Source: Ampullaceana balthica (taxonomy: Eukaryota > Mollusca > Gastropoda > Lymnaeidae). From it: a stretch of DNA of 64,000 bases. Both the position numbers and the translations under genes were made by a program. Where the stretch lies: the NCBI GenBank assembly GCA_944989445.1, contig CALYLW010000182.1, positions 1 through 64,000 on the forward strand, written 5' to 3'. Positions 45,201 through 55,400 of this stretch are shown here, piece after piece; position 1 is the stretch's first letter; each line of letters opens with the position of its first letter. The notes beneath the pieces were generated by a model. It was given only the letters and a program-made list of their open reading frames with translations. It was not told the origin of the DNA and ran no database searches.

Positions 45201-45836
45201 AAAAGGTACACATATTTTTTTTAAAAACAAAATCAGCCCTAATGGTGACTATGTATAGGTACTATCACTCTTTGTATAATACTTTTCTTTGTATTTCTTA
45301 TTATTTCTTTTTTTGTTTGGTTTTTTTTTGGTCAATAATATCCAAAGCGCGTACATTAAAATTCGTTGTTAAAAACTAAATTTTAAATACAATTTATTTA
45401 AAACATTCACAAAAATAAATATAATGAATAAATAAGGTAACTGCATGTGTGTAATACTATTTTATAGCTTCTGGTAGTGTAGTCGAATCTTGTAGAATGT
45501 AGACCAGGACCTTGATGATCTACAATAGTAACACCGATAGTCCATGTGCATCCAGAATACGTAAGCAGACCCACCAAACATTTATCCTGGACTTTTTCAA
45601 CAAAAAAAAATAATAATAAAAAATGGCCTTAGAACAGTATATATGGTAAGAAAATTAATATAAAGTAAAAATAATCGACGAAATAGACAGAGGCTTCACA
45701 AAGAATTCTGGGCTGTGAAACGCACCGGGGGACATTACAATAAGGGTGGAGACCTAAGTGAACAAATTGTGTATGTTCCCATAATTTGGCTTTGGAAGAT
45801 AATAGGTTTCCATGGGGTAAGCAGTGAGGAGTGACA

Positions 45837-46198
45837 CATATGTGCTAGTGCACTGGGTGACACATGTGCTAGTGCACTGGGTACACAATGGCTGTGACAC
45901 AATGTGCTAGTGCACTGGGTGACACAATGTGCTAGTGCACTGGGTGACACAATGTGCTAGTGAACTGGGTGACACAATGTGCTAGTGCACTGGGTGACAC
46001 AATGTGCTAGTGCACTGGGTGACACAATGTGCTAGTGCACTGGGTGACACAATTTGCTAGTGCACTGGGTGACACAATTTGCTAGTGCTCTGGGTGACAA
46101 AATGTGCTAATGCATTGGGTGACAAAATGTGCTAATGCACTGGGTGACACAATGTGCTAGTGCACTGGGTGACACAATGTGGTAGTGCACTGGGTGAC
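45837..46198. repeat. 25-bp minisatellite
   Basis: About 14 tandem units of tgacacaatgtgctagtgca plus ctggg, with a few variant units (tttgctag, gctaatgca). It starts about 250 bp beyond the stop codon of gene B, in its 3' flank. Confidence 0.9.
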
Positions 46199-46444
46199 AT
46201 CAACCCTAGTGGTGCTTCTTGAAACGGATTATCTGCTTGCAATTAAGAACTATGATTGTCTATTTAATGTTTGTAACAATTTTTTTGAATGTTTGAGCTT
46301 TCTTTTTAAAACAGAAACGTCGTTAATTCTGCTTAATTTTTTATCACTATTGAAATCAAATAAAAAGCTGTAGATTTTTGTAAATATCATGACTAAGCAG
46401 ACTTAATAACTCACTAAACTTATAAACATATATATCTCCGCTTT

Positions 46445-46492
46445 TCAGAACTGAATTTCTGCTATTTCGTCATAAGTGTGATCGTCTTTTCT
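46445..46492 (-). CDS. gene B exon 14: last exon, out of phase
   Basis: Acceptor cctttgcag. The homologous frame reads DDHTYDEIAEIQF and TGA, matching EDDTYQYLDEIQ of gene A, and the following attaagtctgct is shared with the gene A 3' region. It needs a phase-0 donor, but exon 13 ends in phase 1. In the phase-1 frame it would end after about seven residues. Confidence 0.5.
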   Translation of the reverse strand, partial: RKDDHTYDEIAEIQF

Positions 46493-49400
46493 CTGCAAAG
46501 GAAAGTAAGTCAATAATGAAATTTAAAATAAAAAGTTAAGATTTTTAACAAAAATTAATATGGATGTATGTAATGTTATCAGGATAATTGAATGAATATA
46601 TAATTCTACAGTTTACATATCAAGTTGTTTTGTTTTGTTGATACAATACACACACACACATAAATAATATAAATGTCTATAACAAGCAGTCGATTGCTAA
46701 ATGAATATTTTTGAATCTCACCCTTTCGAATCGTAGTATTAGGTCTATCGGGAGTTGCTGACAGTGCCTCATTTAAATAACTGGAGTTGTTGTTGACTGT
46801 TAAATATCCGTGCTGCTCTGTGTTGATATACGGTGTAGCTGTAACAAAAGTACGATCTAAAGTATATACTTTTTGGATAACCCCGTGTTTTTTAAAAATA
46901 TTTTTTATAAATAAATCAATACAGTAGAATAGCCCAGGCAAGTGCATGATCATTGTAATAATATTAAACATTATGAAGATTTCACAAAGAATACCATATA
47001 TTAAACAAGTAGAAGAGAATGGTTTGCTTGTTTTTGTTTTAAATTATACACACACAAAACCATTTTTTTACCTTTAATACTATTGTAATCTGGTCTGGTT
47101 CTGCAAATAACAATCATGATTAAAAACATTAATACATATGTTCAAATTTAAAAGACTTTTAAAGCTGTCTATTTTTTTTAGAACAAATTATGAGTAATCT
47201 ATGTTTTTAACTATAGTAAAAAAAAACAATATCAGATATTACAATCATTTGTACACAATATCTGATGATCATATATGTTATCAAAACAAAACAACATTTA
47301 CATAGGAACACTTACTGCGTGTTTCCTTTTTTACTAGATGAGTCAGCTCCATGGTTTCCTGATGTAAATATTATTAATATTTACAATAAGAAATATATTG
47401 ATGCTCATGTTTTAACTGTATGTCAACTTCCGAAGTCAAATGTAGGAATAACAACTTTAATAACAGGAATAATTTACAATACTCATCTAAGTCAGGTAAC
47501 TAAAAAGAAAGAAAAAAAATCATATTGTATAAAAATAATGTGAAAAACATAAATATATTTTAAACATTAACTTAGAGATAAAACTGTATTTGAGTTTATA
47601 ATATATGTTAGGAGAGTACGGATTAAAAAGTAATCGTTACATTAATCGAGACAAAATTTAAGTGATTAATCGATTCATTTCGATTAAATATACTCTTTAT
47701 TACGCATACATATATTCCGTTAAGTTGCGAATTAATTATATCGGGTAATCTGTTAAGTCACGGTAATTCTATGGCTCCCAAATTTTGTGACGTAACACAG
47801 CAGATTCGTTCTGCTATGCAAAAAATAAGAAAGAAAAATATTTTACATTTTAGGTATTCACGTCTAAATAAATAAGTATAATACGATTTGAAAAATATGT
47901 AAGTAACAAAAATTATAAATTATTAATAAATTGGAATAAAAATATATTTTCATAAATTTAATCGACATTTAATATATCAAATTAGGTTTCATTGATTAAA
48001 CATTTTATCGATTAATTAATTAATCGTTAGATTCTGCAGCCGTAAAATGAACATATTATTGACACACAGGAATGGCTTTCAATAGTATAGAGATAAAGAA
48101 TGATATACATGCTTCGTCGTTAAAACTAAATTTTATAATTATCGATAGCAATCTTCCATATGACATGGTTTGACTTACTCTTATTTCGAATTACAATAAC
48201 AATAATAGCTACTGTCAATCCGACTACACACATTTCAAGAACACCACCAATGGCAATGGCAGCTAATTTGAATTTACTTATACTCTCAGTGACATCTGAA
48301 AAATAGTGTGTATTATTTTGTGTTTTCAATTTTAAAAGATTCACTTTTTTTCCTTCTTTTTTAATAAAGTTAAAATATCATGATTCACTTAGAATAAAGA
48401 TTTTATTCTGACATTCAGATGTAGATTGTAACTATTCAGGAGTGTATAGGAATCAGTATATTGTAACTATTCAGGAGTGTATAGGAATCAGTATATTGTA
48501 ACTATTCAGGAGTGTATAGGAATCAGTATATTGTAACTATTCAAGATTGTATAGGAATCAGTATATTGTAACTATTCAGGAGTGTATAGGAATCAGTATA
48601 TTGTAACTATTCAGGAGTGTATAGGAATCAGTATAGAAGTACACTAAATAGACTTTATATTATTTCTTTTACAGATGATATTACATAGTTGTAGAATTTC
48701 AGTAGTTCCGTTTTGTAGACATTTCGGCTCGCGCCAAACATTACATGTACAATTGACATCAGTGGGCGTGGTAGTCATGGTAACTTCCAAACTAACTGTA
48801 TCACTATCTAGAAGATGGGAAATTATTTTGAAAGTTTTTTTTTATTTTCATTATAGAATATCAATGGATAACGCAGTCTATCCCTTACCTTTTCTCATCT
48901 TATATTTTACTCTCTATTTTTGTATACAACAACTCATTACATTCAGAAGATCGTTGCATCATATGCTTATGTATGGTTTATGTCAAGTCTTTCATTTTAT
49001 TCGTTTGTCAAATGTGGATACAGTGTTATCCTGGTTTTGATCAGGTAACAAAGTCATTGCCCAAATATTAGATGGGAAGAACGAAATTGTGTATGTTTTT
49101 ATTCTTTCAGACAGTGTCTACAAAAAAAATATCATTAAAAAATTCGTTGTCTTTTTGGGGTTGTACTTTGTTTGTTTGTTAGTTATTTTATTTCGAATAC
49201 ATATTTAAATTAATAGACTGCTGAATTAACACTAGTTTTTGTTTTGAATCAAACATATTATGCACGAAAGCTAAAAAAAACCCCAGACTTTTCTTCTTTT
49301 GTTCCACATTTTTGTCAAAAAAGTATATTACCTAAAGGAGTCATGTATTCTCTGTTAAGGGAAAAAACATTGACAAAACTGTGGTAAAACCGAAATATGG

Positions 49401-52400
49401 GATTATTATTATTGTTATTAACATTTAAAAAGGAACACAGAACTCGAAAATATTTTTAAAGAAAAAAAAATTTTTTAAAAATAATAATAACTAATAATCG
49501 TCTGGAAAAATATTAATTTAATTTAATTTTAAATACTTTAACACAATTTTATTTTTTTCTATTATGATTTTACCTTTATTGTCATTATTTAATTTGTATT
49601 ATGTAAATTTATGTGAGTGATAACGCTCACAAACGTCATGCAACCTGAATACAATAGTTAATATATAATTTCACTATTAACAGAATGTGTTTTGTATTTT
49701 ATTTAAATAAATACCCCATGTGATTAACCTACTCTTACCTGTAGCCTGTGCTACGTAACTGTCACACGTCAGTGTAAGTACTTTATTAGATGGAAACCCG
49801 CCTATAAACTGACACATGATGAACGCTTGTTGTGTTTTGTCAGGGAAGGAAACACTGTCTAGTCTCAAAAGTGTTTCTAGCTTTATAGCTTCTGGTGGTC
49901 CTGGAAGATAAATCACTTTTTTTCTATACATTCTTCTATTTAATGAACATTTAAATTAGCATCAAGTATTTTTTTTAAAAAATATGTGCAATGTTTTAAA
50001 TGTTAATTGTTTACAAATTATATTTGTATGAAATTTATTTAAAAAGACTTACCTGTAATGTAAATATATTCTGTTCTGCTAATGGAGAATGCCTTGTTGT
50101 TAGCTACACACGTGACCTTAACTACTCCAGTTGACCTGTAAGCCATGCTGAATTCATGTAGACTTGAACCATAAATATTGTGAGTATCGACTTGATAGTT
50201 ATTGATGTAGATCGATACTGTAGACACCGGATAGCCTTCAGTGACCGGGCATCTTCCCGTAATGTTTTTAACCACACATATATCGAAGCTTGTGTTTGAT
50301 ACGCTCAGACTCAGGTTAGGAGGATCTAAAAAAATGTTTTCAAGAAAAAAAGTAAAGTTTAATTGTACTAAGGTTAAGCATTATTGAAATATACTTTATA
50401 ATAACTCAACATTCATAAGTCTTAGTTTAGTACCGTATGCTAATAACGAAACATTTAAATAGTAATCAGTGGTAATTTTTTATTATAACCTAACTTACAA
50501 GCAACAGTTGGCAGATACACTATGGTATTGTTAACACCGAGTGCATTTGTCACCGTACATAGAAAACTCATTGCCACTGAAAGTAATACATTTAAAAAAA
50601 AATAAAAACATGGTATCTTGTATAATAATTGAGTTCGTTTCTATCATTCTTAAGCTTCTTGTCTAAACGTAATATATTTTATTTCTCAATCTTTTTTTTC
50701 TGTTCATTCTATATCACTTGTAAATTAATAAATAAAAAATACTATTATTAATTAATCATTACATATGCTGTATGTTTTAATAACAATTTATTTGTCGTGC
50801 TAAGTATCAAATTAATGTTTATAAATAAAATAGCTCATAAAGCTAAATATATGTAATTAATTAAAAATATACTATATGCATTATTAACAAGTAGGGACCA
50901 ACCGGGTAGACATTTTCTACCTGACACCAAATCCGAATAGTTAGTTGTACTATTTGCCGGATCCGGATACGAATCCGAGTACTAGGGTTGTTAAACGATA
51001 ATCGAAATTCCGAAGTAATTTTGATTTTGAAAACGATTAGCAGTTGCTTTTTTCGTAAAACCATAACCGCCTTGTATTTAGCTATCACGTATTCTAGCAT
51101 AAAAATATTAATTTCAGGCATTCAGCGTGCCAGGATGAAAGCCAGCTAACACGTGCTTTGGTGTATACAATTGTGCAGATTTAGCAATAAATCACAGCCA
51201 TCTTCTATCTTAAATCATCATTATAAGTAAATATGGCGGCGTTGCTCAAGTCGCTAGAAGTAAACACGAAATTGTCGTAGAAAATTAGTTTATTAACTTT
51301 ACATCTTTATAGTTTCAAATGATTTGAAAGTATATTAATCTTGATATTTATCGAATTCCAAAATTGTATGTTTTAAGTATTTTTAGATAGTTGGCTAACT
51401 GCATGGGCACTATTAGCCAAATCGAATAGCTCCGAAAAACCCGATATCTGGCCGCGGCGAGGGTACGGGGCGATTTCCGCTGGTCCCTATTAATAAATGT
51501 ATAACATATAAAATGGTATTAGTTAGCCTGACAGGACGTAACACAACAGCGTCAGGCTAACTAATACCCTTTATATATGTTACTAGCAGACCCGTCTTGC
51601 GTTGCAAAGATCTCAGTAAAAATAAATACATTTAAAGAAACCAATGAGTGGTATGTTTAAAAACAATTCTGAAGAAATCTTCGCGGAAGTGTGAACAAAA
51701 AATCAAGGTTTATTGCAAATGGATAAATAAATTAATAATTAAATAGCGTACAAAAGAACAAACGATATTAAGGGCCCCGGCCCAAAAATGAGTGATATTA
51801 TAGTTTTTTTTTATTGCCATTGTACTCAAGCTATATTCCTCAATATCGTGTAAAATTGAATAGGAAATACAATGATTAAAGTTCAGTAAAAAGACTTTGG
51901 GGCCCCCAGCTCCGAAGGAATGGAAATTAAGAGTTCAGTGCCCTATAGTAATATAGGCTCTTACGTTTTTATATTCTAAGTTTGGTCAAAATCCAGTTAT
52001 TTACTCATTATCTAACGCTTAAACTACTTTTTATATACCCAAAATAGGGGAAAAAATAACATTAAGGTGCCCCCGGCCCATTCGGTGCAAGAGGTCAATT
52101 TAAAAAACCTGTTCATTTTTATTGTGGCTATATTTCTCAAGATCTTTAAAAAGTAAATGGGGAAAATATCTTAAACATATATGAAAAAAGACATTCGGGG
52201 CCTCCGGCACCGAAGATATTGGCATTAGAAGTTCAGTGTCTATAGTATTTTAATATAGGCTACCAAGTTTTTGTATACAAAGTTTGGTGAAGATCTATTC
52301 ATTTACTAAGTAGCTAACGTAGAAACTAATTTTTATATAGCTCATTTAAGCAAAACATGACAGTATGTGCCCCGGCGCCCCATGAGTGTTAAATTTCGAA

Positions 52401-55400
52401 AAAAATTGCCAGTTATCATCCCGAGAGCATACTAAAAAGTCTCCAAAAGGTTCATGACGATCAGGTAAATGGTTTAGTCAGCTATAAAGGACATGCACAC
52501 ACACACACACAGACACACAGATTCATATTTTGATTTTTATAAATATAGATACAGTGAAATAAAACGACATAAAAGGGGCCCGGGACTATTCGGTGTGAAA
52601 TGTCAATTTCAAAAACCTTTTCATTTTAATTCTATTTTATCAGGGATATATTTATTAAGATCGTTAAAATATTAATGGAAAAATATCTTAAACATATATG
52701 AAAAAAGAAATTGGGGCCACCGGCCCCGAAGCAATCGACTTAAAAAGTTCAGAAACGTTAAGTATTTTAATACGGGCTACCAAGTTTTTGTATACAAAGT
52801 TTGTTTAAGATCCAATCATTTACTCTGTAGGTAACGCATAAACTATTTTTTATAAAGCTCGTATAAGCAAAAAACGACATTAAGGGCCCCAGGGCCTAAT
52901 TATTGCAAGAAATAAAGTGCGAAACATCTGTTCATTTAAATAAATTTCAAAATTCATACATTTATTTATATTTCTCAATATTGTTAAAAATTTGAATGGA
53001 CGGTAAAATATTAAACATTTACTATATAGAAAGTTTGGGCCCCCTGAATCGTGGGAATGAAAATTAGGAGTTCAGTGCCCTATCGCAATAAAATATAGAC
53101 CCTTGATTTTTCATATACTTAAATGGGTCATTAATTTTCTCAGCATTTTAATATAATACTAATGTTTTATACAACTAATATAAGAGAGAAAAAAACGACA
53201 TTTAGGGGCCCCTTGGACAATTCGGTGAAAGAAATACATTTCAATTTTTTTTTCATTTTAATTAAGTTTGTGCATAGATATATTCCTCAAGGTTGTGAAA
53301 AATTGAATGGGGGGAAATACATTAAACATATACGAAGAAAATACATTAAGGGACCCCTGGCCCCGTAGCAGTGGACATTTGAAGTTATGTTATAGTATTT
53401 TAATATAGGCTACAGAGTTTTTGTATTCAAATGTTGGTTAAAATCCATTCATTTACTCAGTAGCTAACACATAAACTAATTGTATATATCATAGATAACC
53501 GAAAAAAAGACATTACGGGCCCCGGGGCCCATTCTGTTCAAGATATAAAGTTCAAAACACCTGTTCATTTCAATTTGTATAATAATTGATACATGTGTCA
53601 TAATTTGTCAAGATTGTTAATGACTGAATGGTGAATCAAATCTTAAACGTTTAAGAAATGTGAATTTGTGGGTCACCAGACCCAAAGGAATGACTATTAG
53701 CAGTTCAGTGCCTTATAGTATTTTAATATTGGCTATCAAGTTGTCATATACAAAGTTTGATTAAGATCCAACAATTTACACAGTAGCTAGCGCTTAAATT
53801 ATTTTTTATATAGCTTATACAAACAACAAATGACATTATGGGCCCCCGGTGCCCCATGAGTGTTATATTTTGAAAACAAAGTTGCCAGTTACCATCCCAT
53901 GTAGATACTCAACAGTCTCCAAAAATGTCATTATGATCGGATGAATGGTTTAGTCAGTTATAAATAACATGCACACACACACACAGACATACTTTGATTT
54001 TTAAATCCTTTATATTAACTCGTGGTGTCTGCGGCCGACCGACCGACCGACCGACCGACGTTGTCGCCAAAACTTTTGATCGATTTTTAACCCACTTGCT
54101 CGCAAGATAGCGAGCTGAAATTTTGCAGGCAGTTTCGTACCGATGATAAAAACAATGTATCACAATTTCAGATCGATCGCATGTACCGTAATTAAATTAT
54201 TGATTTTTTAGATTATTTTATTTATTCCTATGTATCATGCTATTTTTTGAGATAGAGCGTCGCGGTGCGTATTATATTGAACAACCTTTCTGTCGCGCAA
54301 TAAGGTGCGTATTTAACTGACAACACTTTTTATAAACCTATTCCTGATCGGTGCGCATTATATTAAACACGTTTTACGACACAGCTGCAATTTTGTATTT
54401 CTGGATGGTCTTGCGCTGCGTGTTATAATGAACATTCTTTTAGTTACGTCTCATACGTAAAGGATTTATAGTCAAAAACTTGGTTTTTTACGGGTTTTTC
54501 TTATTATATAGAATATATAGATACATTTACTAATTTAAAAGCCTGATTGCAGTCTCACCCCCATTACTTTATTTACTGGTCCCTATTAACAAGTATAGTT
54601 AAATCCATTAATTAAAGCGAAAACAGTGCACCCAGTGTTATCTACTACATTTATAATTATTTATTTAGGAAATTTTCATTTTTAGCAATAATAACGTCTA
54701 AATTTTAATCCTGATGATAAATTCAATGAATACAATATAATGTCTTTTAAATATTTACCAATTGTGTTTCTGTCTGGATAAAAGGTAAGTATCCCATTGT
54801 TACTTGTACTCGTAGACCACATGACCTTAGTAGGTAGAAAACTTTTGTTGTTATCAAAACACGTGCAGTTAGTTTTTTGGAATTGTTTAACGTAATCATG
54901 AACATGACAGTCGGCAGCAAGCACAGCTTTGGGATATTCTGTGAATTTTTGGGTGCCATACCCATACATATTTTTATTTATAAAGAATTAAAAACAAATA
55001 TTATTATTAATTTACCATAAAATTGTTGCTTAAGTATTTATAGTTACATTAATCAAACATTTTAAACACATATAAACATAACATATTTATTGATTTATTT
55101 ACTTTAATTTAAAATCTAACTCTTTTATTTGACATGTAATCTGTAAAGGGAAAACTTTAAAATATGAGTTTTTTTTCTTCTCAACCTGGGTTAGTAGTGT
55201 TAATTATCTTATTATTCGTATAGAAATTCAATTCTATGATGTTTTTTTTTCTTCTTTTTAAATTGTTTTTTTTTCTTTCTTTTTTTCCCTCTCTTGAATA
55301 TGTTACCTGCCACATTTTAGTAGAACTAATTGTTTCATTATAAACTTTTAGTGCGGTAAGAGTATTGAATTATATATTTACTAATAATAATACGACTGCG

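Noticed and set aside
45735..45950. 71-codon frame with SALAH repeats
   Set aside because: Translation of the 25-bp minisatellite.
47265..47543. 92-codon plus-strand frame at 47.3 kb
   Set aside because: It overlaps the gene B 43-nt micro-exon on the opposite strand and has no recognisable domain or counterpart in gene A; treated as chance.
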